64,000 nt of DNA, taken from contig NZ_JNKC01000001.1 in the NCBI RefSeq assembly GCF_000701905.1, positions 124,001-188,000 of the forward strand, read 5' to 3'. Positions 1 to 7,374 of the stretch are shown here, one piece after another; the stretch's first letter is position 1, and the number at the start of each line of letters is the position of its first letter. Source of the stretch: Proteiniclasticum ruminis DSM 24773. Its GTDB lineage: Bacteria; Bacillota; Clostridia; Clostridiales; Clostridiaceae. Made by a program: the position numbers and the translations under genes. Below the pieces are notes generated by a model. It was not told where the DNA came from. It made no database searches and saw only the letters and a list, made by a program, of their open reading frames with translations.

Positions 1-28
1 ACAGCGACATATAAAGCTCACGTTCCAT
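1..28 (-). CDS. 5' end of an unidentified gene, cut by window edge
   Basis: An ATG at 28-26 on the minus strand is preceded by a strong GGAGG site with a short spacer and opens a frame reading MERELYMSL before the window ends. It lies about 80 bases downstream of rnhB in the same direction. In related genomes a YraN-type or ComM/YifB-type gene often follows rnhB, but nine residues are too few to decide. Confidence 0.45.
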
Positions 29-111
29 AATAAAACCTCCACATAAATATAGTATCAAGTACTACTATTATCGGGGAGGTTTGTAGTTCTATTCAGTTTA
101 CTGCTGTTCTG

Positions 112-906
112 TCATTTCAGGATATTCGAAAGAAAAGAAATCCTGTGTATAGGGGTTGCTCCCTTCTCCTGCAAAGCATCCAGATGATCTTTGCTGCCAT
201 AGCCTGCATTATGATCAAATCCGTATTGCGGATAATATAACGCATAGTTTTCCATCAGCCTGTCCCGGTGCACCTTGGCAATGATGGATGCACAAGCGAT
301 AGAGGCACTGATTGTGTCCCCTTTCACCAGTGCAATGTTTTGCCCCTGATAGTCTTTGATCTTATATCCATCAGAAAGAACCAGCTCCGGTACCACAGAA
401 AGGGTACGAACCGCTCCACGAAACACTTCATGATTGCAATACGAAATCCCAAGGCGGTCAATATCAAGATTGCTCATTTCATAGATGCTGTAAGATACCG
501 CTTTTTCTTTAATAATTTCCGCAAGAATCTCCCGGTTCTTCTTTGATATTTTTTTCGAGTCATCGATCCCTAAAATCATTTCCGTAAATGTATCATCCAT
601 GGGCAGAATCACCGCTGCGCCCACGATAGGCCCTGCCAAGGGTCCTCTTCCCACTTCATCCACTCCGCAGACAATTTTACCATAGGAAAGATCGTGCTGA
701 TATAAAGCTTTTACACGCAGTCTCTCTCTCTCTTCTGCTTCCTTGGACTTTTTCAGACTGAGTCCTATCCCTTGAACTGCTTTCCGATGGTCTTCAAGAA
801 GAGCAGCTATCCATTCTTCTCTATTTTCCAGAACCAGTTCTGAGTGTTCTTTCACGTACTTTCTGATGGCTGCTGCGCTCTCACTTAATATCTCCGGTTT
901 ATTCAT
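112..906 (-). CDS. rnhB: Ribonuclease HII
   Basis: RNase HII cleaves the RNA strand of RNA-DNA hybrids and removes misincorporated ribonucleotides from genomic DNA. The catalytic core starts near residue 78 with the family signature GVDEVGRGPLAGP, which supplies the first acidic metal ligands. DDSKKIS follows, and SDGYKI and the SIIAKVHRD segment carry the later conserved acids. The protein is 264 residues, with an N-terminal helical extension of about 75 residues as in many Firmicutes RnhB proteins. Its ATG overlaps the end of rbgA by 8 bases, so the two are co-transcribed. GGAG sits about 10 bases upstream of the start. Confidence 0.96.
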   Translation of the reverse strand: MNKPEILSESAAAIRKYVKEHSELVLENREEWIAALLEDHRKAVQGIGLSLKKSKEAEERERLRVKALYQHDLSYGKIVCGVDEVGRGPLAGPIVGAAVILPMDDTFTEMILGIDDSKKISKKNREILAEIIKEKAVSYSIYEMSNLDIDRLGISYCNHEVFRGAVRTLSVVPELVLSDGYKIKDYQGQNIALVKGDTISASIACASIIAKVHRDRLMENYALYYPQYGFDHNAGYGSKDHLDALQEKGATPIHRISFLSNILK

Positions 907-1756
907 GCTCTGGCCACTCCAACGAGATTTTTCCTAGCTTGCCGCTTCTGAATTCATCCAGGAGCATCACTGCTACTCTTGTATAATCAATTTCGCCGCC
1001 TTTAATGATAGAGCCTCTTATTCTCGCAATCTTCTCCAGATTCTCTAGAGGCTCTTCACTAAGACTCTCCAGTCCATAACGATCCATAAGCCTCTTCCCA
1101 TAGTGATTCGAAAGCTTTTCCACCAGTCTCAAGGCGAGGGTTTCGATATCCATGATCTCATCTTTAATCGCTCCTGTAAAAGCCAGATTAAGAGATGTTT
1201 CTTCCTCAAATTTAGGCCATAGAATTCCAGGTGTATCCAGAAGTTCGATACCATCCTTGGTCTTGATCCACTGTTTGTTCTTCGTTACTCCAGGCCTATC
1301 CCCAACCTTTGCGATGGCGTTTTTCGCCATGCGGTTGATGAAGGAGCTCTTTCCTACATTAGGAATCCCGACCACCATCACTCTGATGTGATAGTTCACA
1401 ATCCCACGTTCCCGGCTTCTCTCCAGCTTTTCTTTCAGAAGCTCATTCAGTGCTGGTTTGATATTATTCAACCCTTTTCCTGTGAGAGAATTGACCTCCA
1501 GCACCATCGTTGTGGTATTTTCAAGCTCCTTTTTCCATTTCCTCGTAACCTGGTCTTCAGCCATATCCGATTTATTGAGCAGTATAATCCTGGGCTTTCC
1601 TTCCACGAGTTTTTCTATTTCCGGATTGGTGGATGATGAAACAATTCGCGCATCACGAATCTCTATTACTGCATCCACAAGCTTCAGATTAGCAGAAATT
1701 TCCCGGCGGGTTTTCACCATATGTCCGGGGAACCAATTGATTTTTTTCATGTCCAT
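899..1756 (-). CDS. rbgA: Ribosome biogenesis GTPase RbgA (YlqF)
   Basis: RbgA is a circularly permuted GTPase needed for late assembly of the 50S ribosomal subunit. The order of motifs shows the permutation: NKSD (G4) near residue 63 comes before GIPNVGKSS (P-loop) near 130, followed by DTPGILWP (G3). The N-terminal NWFPGHM is diagnostic of the YlqF family. I place the start at the ATG giving MDMKKINW because AAGGAA lies about 8 bases upstream; an upstream GTG is possible. The protein is 285 residues. Its stop overlaps rnhB, and a GNAT gene lies upstream. Confidence 0.95.
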   Translation of the reverse strand: MDMKKINWFPGHMVKTRREISANLKLVDAVIEIRDARIVSSSTNPEIEKLVEGKPRIILLNKSDMAEDQVTRKWKKELENTTTMVLEVNSLTGKGLNNIKPALNELLKEKLERSRERGIVNYHIRVMVVGIPNVGKSSFINRMAKNAIAKVGDRPGVTKNKQWIKTKDGIELLDTPGILWPKFEEETSLNLAFTGAIKDEIMDIETLALRLVEKLSNHYGKRLMDRYGLESLSEEPLENLEKIARIRGSIIKGGEIDYTRVAVMLLDEFRSGKLGKISLEWPEHE

Positions 1757-1770
1757 AAAGATCACTTCCT

Positions 1771-2277
1771 TTACTGGAGATGGAACCAGTATCTTGCAAC
1801 CCGGTTCTCTCCGTCTTCCATTATGTTTTCAAAGATTCCACCGCACTTTTCTATGGTCTTTTCTGATGCGGTATTTCCTACAGTACAAGTGACTAGAATC
1901 TTCTTAAGTCCCTTTAACTTTGCATAGCGTAGAGTTTTTTCAAGCATATATGTGGCATATCCATTTTTTCTCTCTTCTGGATGAACGCCATAACCGATCT
2001 GCCCCCCAACAGCAAGCAGATAAGCATTCAAAGAATGTCTCAATGTACAGGCACCAACGATGGTGTCACCGCTAAACAAAAACCATACTTCTTGAGTGAC
2101 AAAGGGTTCTTCCGCTACGGTTTCAAGATCTCTTGTATTCTTCAGCCAATCTCCGAAAGACAAAGACCCGAGTTTCGCCGCATGAGGGACAAGATTAAGA
2201 CCTCTCTCTTTCCATGCATCATTATATCTCAGAATCTCTTCCATCATGGTCTCATCAGGTTTTAACAGCCGCAGCAT
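1771..2277 (-). CDS. GNAT family N-acetyltransferase
   Basis: A 168-residue protein with a GNAT fold. A central strand (GYGVHPEERKNGYATYML) matches the acetyl-CoA-binding motif A, with the pattern R-x-x-G-Y-A, and it is followed by NTASEKTIEKCGG, the usual C-terminal N-x-x-S motif of RimJ/RimL-like acetyltransferases. The substrate cannot be predicted. GGAGGG precedes the ATG. The gene sits between rplS and rbgA, where related genomes commonly carry the signal peptidase gene lepB, so it is probably an accessory insertion read with rbgA-rnhB or from its own promoter after the rplS terminator. Confidence 0.85.
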   Translation of the reverse strand: MLRLLKPDETMMEEILRYNDAWKERGLNLVPHAAKLGSLSFGDWLKNTRDLETVAEEPFVTQEVWFLFSGDTIVGACTLRHSLNAYLLAVGGQIGYGVHPEERKNGYATYMLEKTLRYAKLKGLKKILVTCTVGNTASEKTIEKCGGIFENIMEDGENRVARYWFHLQ

Positions 2278-2344
2278 GAGCTTCCCTCCAGATACATTTA
2301 CTTCTATTATATGCGATTTTCTTCTTATTTCTTCCTATAAAAAC

Positions 2345-2371
2345 AAAAAAGAGACTAAAAGCCTCTTTTTT
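2345..2371 (-). terminator. Intrinsic terminator after rplS
   Basis: On the minus strand AAAAAAGAG pairs with CTCTTTTTT around a short loop, and the 3' arm continues as a run of T. It lies immediately after the rplS stop codon, so it ends the ylxM-to-rplS transcription unit. Confidence 0.75.
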
Positions 2372-2377
2372 ATCATC

Positions 2378-2725
2378 TTATCTAGCGTTTTTAACCTTTG
2401 CAGCCTTACCAACTCTGTCTCTTAGGTAGAACAGCTTAGCTCTTCTTACTCTACCCTTTCTGACAACTTCAAGCTTGTCTACAGATGGTGAATTTACAGG
2501 GAAAGTTCTTTCTACGCCAACACCATAAGCAAGTCTTCTCACTGTGAAAGTCTCACGTACTCCACCGTTCTGAACCTTGATTACTGCGCCTTCGAATACC
2601 TGGATTCTTTCCTTGTCGCCTTCCTTGATTCTAACGTGGACCTTAACGGTGTCTCCTACGTTAAACTTAGGTAGTGCAGTCTCTCTCAACTGCTCTGCTT
2701 CAATCGCTCTGATTAATTCATTCAT
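2378..2725 (-). CDS. rplS: 50S ribosomal protein L19
   Basis: L19 is a structural protein of the large subunit at the 30S-50S interface. The 115-residue product shows the family core ([13 protein letters not shown] near residue 22, [25 protein letters not shown], and the basic end [14 protein letters not shown]). Two in-frame ATGs occur. The second is chosen because it is 7 bases from GGAGGG, while the first touches that site. It is the last gene of the ffh-rpsP-rimM-trmD group and has a 120-base leader of its own. Confidence 0.97.
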   Translation of the reverse strand: MNELIRAIEAEQLRETALPKFNVGDTVKVHVRIKEGDKERIQVFEGAVIKVQNGGVRETFTVRRLAYGVGVERTFPVNSPSVDKLEVVRKGRVRRAKLFYLRDRVGKAAKVKNAR

Positions 2726-2750
2726 GTGCATTCCCTCCTAATGATAAATT

Positions 2751-2788
2751 GACGTTCATACAGAAGCATTTCTTCCCAGTGGAACGCC
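2751..2788 (-). ncRNA. Candidate L19 leader structure
   Basis: The 122-base gap between trmD and rplS contains an outer stem (GGCGTTC with GAACGTC on the minus strand) enclosing an inner hairpin (GAAG/CTTC). It is placed just before the rplS ribosome-binding site. Firmicutes are known to carry an autoregulatory L19 leader RNA at this position. The assignment rests on position plus the pairing seen; I could not compare it with the family model. Confidence 0.5.
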
Positions 2789-2806
2789 CGTACTAGCACA
2801 AACTAT

Positions 2807-2836
2807 ATATTACCACAAACAGCAATACCGTTACAA
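2807..2836 (-). promoter_or_regulatory. Probable promoter for rplS
   Basis: On the minus strand TTGTAA and TAATAT are separated by 18 bases. They lie between the trmD stop and the leader hairpin, so rplS can be expressed separately from the upstream operon. Confidence 0.5.
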
Positions 2837-2847
2837 GTAAAAAAACA

Positions 2848-3576
2848 TTATTTTTCCTGATCTTTAGTGAATTTTTTCATGATTTTCAAGTCATCTTTAG
2901 ACAACTGATGTTTCGCATAAAGATCAGGTCTTCTTTCTTTTGTAATCATCAGCATCTGGTATCTTCTCCACTGCCTGATGTTCTCATGATGCCCCGAAAG
3001 AAGGATATCAGGAACCCGCTGGCCTTCATACACCTCAGGTCGTGTATACTGTGGATACTCCAGAAGGTTCTCAGAAAAACTTTCTTCCACAGAACTTTCA
3101 TCTCTGCCAAGAACACCTTCCCGAAGTCTCAAAATGCTGTCAATGATGGGAATAGCTGCCATCTCTCCACCGGTGAGAATAAAATCCCCCAGAGAGATTT
3201 CCTCATCGATGTCCTCATACAGCCTCTCATCAATTCCTTCATAATGACCACAAAGAAAAATAAGCTGATCCTCTTTAGCCAGACGCCTTGCTGTATTCTG
3301 GTCAAAAGTCTTTCCCTTGGGTCCAAGAAAAATCACAGGTCCACCATTGGCCTTTTTTATTTCTTTCAGCGCATCTCGGATGGGCTGTACACCCATCACA
3401 AGACCACTTCCCCCACCATAAGGGTAATCATCCACTTTCCTGTGCTTATCTTTTGAATACTCTCTGATGTTCACAGGATTTATTTCAAAAAGGCCCTTTT
3501 CTTTGGCACGTCCAATGATGCTTTCATTGAAGAGAGAAAACATTTCAGGGAACAACGTCAGAATATCAATCTTCAT
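2848..3576 (-). CDS. trmD: tRNA (guanine-N1-)-methyltransferase TrmD
   Basis: TrmD uses S-adenosylmethionine to make m1G37 next to the anticodon and so prevents +1 frameshifting. The 242-residue protein shows the SPOUT-class features: an N-terminal [10 protein letters not shown], the [12 protein letters not shown] loop near residue 52, the trefoil-knot cofactor site [12 protein letters not shown], and [12 protein letters not shown]-terminal helices after residue 170 recognise tRNA. Its ATG overlaps the end of rimM by 11 bases, the usual arrangement in the rpsP-rimM-trmD-rplS operon. Confidence 0.97.
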   Translation of the reverse strand: MKIDILTLFPEMFSLFNESIIGRAKEKGLFEINPVNIREYSKDKHRKVDDYPYGGGSGLVMGVQPIRDALKEIKKANGGPVIFLGPKGKTFDQNTARRLAKEDQLIFLCGHYEGIDERLYEDIDEEISLGDFILTGGEMAAIPIIDSILRLREGVLGRDESSVEESFSENLLEYPQYTRPEVYEGQRVPDILLSGHHENIRQWRRYQMLMITKERRPDLYAKHQLSKDDLKIMKKFTKDQEK

Positions 3577-4063
3577 CGGACCATACCCTGATCGGCTTAA
3601 TGATAATCTTCTCAGCTTCCACGTCTACAGAAAGAACCACATCCCTTATAGCTGGAATGAGCAGCTCCTTGGGCTTCTTGATCCAATACACATCATTGGC
3701 TCCAGTCTGGATCACTTCAGCTACTTTGCCCAGTTCCAGCCCCTCTTCATCATATACGGTGCAGTCTTTAAGGTCCTCAATGAAATAGGCATCTTCTTCA
3801 AGCCTGACAGCTTCCTCACGAGGAACAACTAGAAGCTTCTTCCGCAGCTTCTCAGCATCCTCCACACTGTCTACACCTTCCAGTCTTAGAATCGCACGGT
3901 CATGACCCACAGTCACATATGAAATCTTGACTTCCTGTCCATCAATAAATACTCTCTTTAATTTTTTAAAACGCTGAATGTCATCTGTTAGAGGAAATAC
4001 TTTGACTTCACCCTTGATGCCATGCGGCTTTGTGATTTCTCCTATGGTTAGAAACTTCTTCAT
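3566..4063 (-). CDS. rimM: 16S rRNA processing protein RimM
   Basis: RimM assists maturation of the 30S head domain and binds S19. The 165-residue product has the N-terminal beta-barrel ([20 protein letters not shown]) and a C-terminal PRC-barrel ([18 protein letters not shown], then [17 protein letters not shown]). The ATG is used as start because GAGG precedes it; an upstream in-frame GTG two codons earlier is less likely. It overlaps trmD. Confidence 0.94.
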   Translation of the reverse strand: MKKFLTIGEITKPHGIKGEVKVFPLTDDIQRFKKLKRVFIDGQEVKISYVTVGHDRAILRLEGVDSVEDAEKLRKKLLVVPREEAVRLEEDAYFIEDLKDCTVYDEEGLELGKVAEVIQTGANDVYWIKKPKELLIPAIRDVVLSVDVEAEKIIIKPIRVWSDED

Positions 4064-4108
4064 AGACACCTCATTTTGATTGCATGAAATATGCAGAAAT
4101 AGTGCAAA

Positions 4109-4132
4109 AGCCTACTTATTTCTAAGCAGGCT
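4109..4132 (-). terminator. Hairpin between khpA and rimM
   Basis: A 10-bp stem (AGCCTGCTTA with TAAGTAGGCT, loop GAAA) is followed on the minus strand by only TTTT then GC. The T tract is short, so it is more likely a partial attenuator or RNA-processing stem than a full stop within the operon. Confidence 0.45.
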
Positions 4133-4147
4133 AAAAAGCAATAGCTT

Positions 4148-4375
4148 TTATACTATTTCTACATGAACTTTTTTATTTTCCTTCATAGAAGCCGCTTTCA
4201 CGACAGTTCGGATGGCTTTGGCAATTTTACCCTGCTTGCCGATAACCTTCCCCATATCCTCTGGATGGACACGGAGTTCCATGGTAAGCGCACCATCTTT
4301 CTCCACTTCTGTGACGGAAACTTCTTCGGGGTGATTCACTAATTCCTTAGCGATGAACAGAACTAAATCTTTCAC
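4148..4375 (-). CDS. khpA: KH-domain RNA-binding protein KhpA (YlqC)
   Basis: A 75-residue single KH-domain protein. The GxxG loop is visible as VIGKQGKIAKAIRTVV near residue 45. In Firmicutes KhpA forms a complex with KhpB/Jag and affects RNA stability and cell elongation. The start codon is GTG, preceded at good spacing by GGAGGG. It lies between rpsP and rimM, as in most Firmicutes. Confidence 0.93.
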   Translation of the reverse strand: MKDLVLFIAKELVNHPEEVSVTEVEKDGALTMELRVHPEDMGKVIGKQGKIAKAIRTVVKAASMKENKKVHVEIV

Positions 4376-4389
4376 GTCATTCCCTCCGA

Positions 4390-4635
4390 TTACTTCTTGA
4401 TTCCAGCCTTGTCAAATAGTTTAGCTACAACATCTGTAGGTTGTGCACCCTTGTTTAACCATTCTGTTGCCTTTTCAGCATCAATCTTGATTTCCTTTGG
4501 TACACTTACTGGATTGTAGAAACCGATCTCCTCGATGAACTTACCATCTCTTGGGCTCTTGGAATCTGCAACTACCAGTCTGTAGAAAGGAGCCTTCTTG
4601 CTTCCCATTCTTCTTAATCTAATCTTTACTGCCAT
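4390..4635 (-). CDS. rpsP: 30S ribosomal protein S16
   Basis: The 81-residue product matches S16 throughout: [20 protein letters not shown] at the N-terminus, [19 protein letters not shown], and a C-terminal stretch with the [12 protein letters not shown] motif. S16 stabilises the 5' and central domains of 16S rRNA. It is followed 14 bases later by khpA in the same operon. Confidence 0.98.
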   Translation of the reverse strand: MAVKIRLRRMGSKKAPFYRLVVADSKSPRDGKFIEEIGFYNPVSVPKEIKIDAEKATEWLNKGAQPTDVVAKLFDKAGIKK

Positions 4636-4664
4636 TATATATTCACCTCCAAATTTTATGGTTG

Positions 4665-6008
4665 TTAAAAGGGTAATTTACCAAAAAGACCTTTTTTGCC
4701 GCCTTTTTGCATACCGCCCATTTGTTTCATCATTTTCTTCATATTGTCGAAGCCTTTGATGACTTTATTGACATCTTGTATAGTTACGCCTGCACCTTTA
4801 GCGATACGCTTCTTCCGGGATGCATGCTCCAGAAGTTTAGGATTACGTCTTTCTTTCTGAGTCATGGATTGAATGATGCTTTTTGTTTTCAGCATTTCTT
4901 TCTCTCCGTCCTCCAGATTGACCCCCTTCATTTCCTTGCTGTTCATTCCAGGAAGCATTTCCATGATTTTATTTAAAGGTCCAAGTTTTTGCATTTGCTC
5001 AAAGGCTTTGAGATAATCTTCATAATTGAATTCCTTACTCATCATCTTCGAACCAAGTTCCCTAGCCTCTTTTTCATCAATGGAGGACTGAGCCTGCTCA
5101 ATAAGAGTCAGGACATCACCCATGCCGAGGATACGGCTTGCCATACGTTCCGGATGGAACACTTCCAAATCGCTCATTTTTTCGCCGATACCGGAGAACT
5201 TAATCGGTTTTCCAGTCACTTCCCGGATGGAAAGAGCTGCACCGCCTCGTGTATCACCATCAAGCTTAGTCAGGATCACACCTGTGAGATTCAGCGCATC
5301 ATCAAAACTCTGCGCTACATTCACAGCATCCTGTCCAGTCATGGCATCCACAACAAGGAGCGTCTCCATTGGTCTCACAGCGGTTTTAATGCCTTTCAGC
5401 TCATCCATGAGCGTCTCATCGATATGCAGTCGGCCCGCAGTATCTATGAGCACCACATCACAGCCTTCTTTACGGGCATATTCCATGGACGCTTTGGCAA
5501 TGTCCACAGGGCTTACTTTATCGCCCATGGCAAATACCGGGATATCAATTTGTTTTCCTACAATCTGCAGCTGTTTGATGGCCGCAGGCCTGTAGATATC
5601 TGCTGCTACAAGAAGTGGCTTTCTGTTCCTCTTTCGAAGATGAAGTGCAAGTTTTCCTGCCATTGTGGTTTTACCTGCACCCTGGAGTCCAACCAGCATG
5701 AATGCTGTGATGGATGAGTCAAAACTAAGTTTCGCCTCACTGCCTCCCATAAGCGCGGTCAGTTCCTCGTTGACAATTTTGACAACCTGCTGTCCTGGTG
5801 TGAGACTCTCAAGAACCTCTGAACCAGTAGCCTTTTCACTGACATTCTTCACAAAGGTTTTTACAACCTTGAAGTTTACGTCCGCTTCCAGAAGGGCTAG
5901 CCTTACTTCTCTCATGGCTTCTTTGATGTCATTTTCTGTCAGCTTACCTTTTCCACGAAGCTTTTTGAACGCTTCCTGGAGCCTATCCGCTAAACTGTCG
6001 AAGGCCAT
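4665..6008 (-). CDS. ffh: Signal recognition particle protein Ffh
   Basis: Ffh binds SRP RNA and emerging signal sequences and delivers ribosomes to the membrane receptor FtsY. The 447-residue protein has an N-domain helical bundle (1-90), a G-domain with [15 protein letters not shown] near residue 107, DTAGRL near 190 and [14 protein letters not shown] near 247, and a methionine-rich M-domain from about 295 ([12 protein letters not shown], then many Met residues up to the glycine/lysine-rich end). It follows ylxM by 12 bases; the receptor gene ftsY is the next gene upstream. Confidence 0.98.
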   Translation of the reverse strand: MAFDSLADRLQEAFKKLRGKGKLTENDIKEAMREVRLALLEADVNFKVVKTFVKNVSEKATGSEVLESLTPGQQVVKIVNEELTALMGGSEAKLSFDSSITAFMLVGLQGAGKTTMAGKLALHLRKRNRKPLLVAADIYRPAAIKQLQIVGKQIDIPVFAMGDKVSPVDIAKASMEYARKEGCDVVLIDTAGRLHIDETLMDELKGIKTAVRPMETLLVVDAMTGQDAVNVAQSFDDALNLTGVILTKLDGDTRGGAALSIREVTGKPIKFSGIGEKMSDLEVFHPERMASRILGMGDVLTLIEQAQSSIDEKEARELGSKMMSKEFNYEDYLKAFEQMQKLGPLNKIMEMLPGMNSKEMKGVNLEDGEKEMLKTKSIIQSMTQKERRNPKLLEHASRKKRIAKGAGVTIQDVNKVIKGFDNMKKMMKQMGGMQKGGKKGLFGKLPF

Positions 6009-6020
6009 GTAATTCCCTCC

Positions 6021-6338
6021 TTATAACTCCACAAGGAGTTTCTCAATTTCACTGCAATAACAATTCTTCTCATTTAAAAGTGTTCTCAGCTGGTCTTTGA
6101 CTTCCTCATCTTTTATAGAATTGGCTAGAAGATTAAGCTTCTCTTCATAGTCTGTCAAAGTTCTGTAACACCTTTTGATCAGGTCATGTATCGCTTGTCT
6201 GCTGGTATTCTGATTTTCCGCAATCTCTGACAATGACAAATCCATATTATAGTATTGATCTAAAATAAGTCTTTGTTTTTCCGTCAGAAGCTTCCCATAA
6301 AAATCCATCAACAAGGATATTTCAATACGATCGTCCAT
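6021..6338 (-). CDS. ylxM: YlxM family helix-turn-helix protein
   Basis: A 105-residue YlxM/p13-like protein. It has a sigma-70 region 4-like helix-turn-helix (LTEKQRLILDQYYNMDLSLS, then NTSRQAIHDLIKR near residue 45). YlxM proteins are encoded just before ffh and have been reported to stimulate the SRP GTPases in a streptococcus; a DNA-binding role is not established. The start is set at the ATG giving MDDRIEIS because AGGTGAGG precedes it. A longer frame of 17 more residues overlaps the promoter. Confidence 0.85.
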   Translation of the reverse strand: MDDRIEISLLMDFYGKLLTEKQRLILDQYYNMDLSLSEIAENQNTSRQAIHDLIKRCYRTLTDYEEKLNLLANSIKDEEVKDQLRTLLNEKNCYCSEIEKLLVEL

Positions 6339-6360
6339 AACCTCACCTACCACATGCATT

Positions 6361-6389
6361 AGTTTACCGAAAAAGATTTTAGCTGTCAA
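6361..6389 (-). promoter_or_regulatory. Promoter of the ylxM-ffh-rpsP operon
   Basis: On the minus strand TTGACA (6389-6384) and TAAACT (6366-6361) are 17 bases apart and lie just upstream of the ylxM start. This is the only good promoter-like pair in the 130 bases between ftsY and ylxM. Confidence 0.6.
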
Positions 6390-6406
6390 GTACTTTTACT
6401 TAACAG
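6382..6406 (-). terminator. Hairpin after ftsY overlapping the ylxM promoter
   Basis: An 11-bp stem (GCTGTTAAGTA with TACTTGACAGC, loop AAAG) is followed by TAAAATCTTTTT on the minus strand. It is suitably placed to end the smc-ftsY unit. The 3' arm contains the TTGACA of the next promoter. Confidence 0.55.
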
Positions 6407-6468
6407 CCAGAAATTTATTTCATTTATTTTATGTTTTGAGTCAGGATACTTAATATCCGCTATCCAAA

Positions 6469-7374
6469 TTAAATCAGCGCATCCGCAAACGCTTTTGCGT
6501 CAAAGTCTTGCAGATCCTCAATGGCCTCGCCAACACCAATATAGACAACTGGTATTTTCAGACTTTCTTTGATGGACAGAACAACTCCACCCTTCGCTGT
6601 GCCATCAAGCTTTGTGAGGATTATTCCGTCGAGTTGAGCCACTTTCTGAAACTCCTTCGCCTGAATCACCGCATTTTGCCCACTGGTTCCATCCAGCACC
6701 AAAAGAGAGTAAATATTCGCGTCTCCAAATTCTCTATCGATGACCCTTCTGATTTTCTCCAACTCATTCATCAGATTTTTCTTGTTATGCAGTCGGCCTG
6801 CAGTGTCACATAAAAGAACATCCGCATTTCTCGCTTTAAAAGCTTCCAGAGCATCATAGACAACTGCCGCAGGATCTGATCCTTCCTGATGTCTCACAAT
6901 ATCAACCTCTGCCCTCTTGGCCCATACTTCAAGCTGGTCGATGGCTGCTGCTCTAAATGTATCTGCAGCAGCGAGAATCACTTTTTTCCCTTCATTCTTG
7001 TACTTGTAAGCAAGCTTTCCAATGGAAGTGGTCTTTCCCACCCCGTTGACTCCGATGATCAGAAGAATAGTCGGTTTTTTCACCTCAAAGATCTTCTCTT
7101 CATCTTCCATGAACTCTGAAACCACTTCTTTCAGTACATCTCTGACTTTTTCCACTTCTGTTACTTTCTGAAGTCTGATTTTCTTCCGAAGCCTTTCAAT
7201 AAGTTCCATCGAAGTTTCATATCCCACGTCTGATGTGATAAGCACTTCCTCCAGTTCCTCAAAGAGGTCCTCGTCTATGGTCATAGCAAGACCTAAAACC
7301 TCATTCATTTTTCCTGTAATATTCTCACGTGTTTTTGAGAGTCCGTTTTTCAGTTTTTCAAAAAAATTAGCCAT
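6469..7374 (-). CDS. ftsY: Signal recognition particle receptor FtsY
   Basis: FtsY is the membrane-associated GTPase that docks SRP-ribosome complexes. The 301-residue protein has a short N-terminal region (NFFEKLKNGLSKTR), the N-domain, and a G-domain with GVNGVGKTTSIGKLAYKY near residue 108, DTAGRLHNKKNLMNEL near 190 and TKLDGTAKGGVVLSI near 255. The long acidic A-domain of enterobacterial FtsY is absent, as usual in Firmicutes. The ATG at 7374 is chosen because AGGAGGG lies just upstream; it overlaps the smc stop by 8 bases. Confidence 0.97.
   Translation of the reverse strand: MANFFEKLKNGLSKTRENITGKMNEVLGLAMTIDEDLFEELEEVLITSDVGYETSMELIERLRKKIRLQKVTEVEKVRDVLKEVVSEFMEDEEKIFEVKKPTILLIIGVNGVGKTTSIGKLAYKYKNEGKKVILAAADTFRAAAIDQLEVWAKRAEVDIVRHQEGSDPAAVVYDALEAFKARNADVLLCDTAGRLHNKKNLMNELEKIRRVIDREFGDANIYSLLVLDGTSGQNAVIQAKEFQKVAQLDGIILTKLDGTAKGGVVLSIKESLKIPVVYIGVGEAIEDLQDFDAKAFADALI

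Noticed and set aside
4989-5717. Plus-strand open frame of 242 codons inside ffh
   Set aside because: It is antisense to the Ffh GTPase domain, which is fully conserved.
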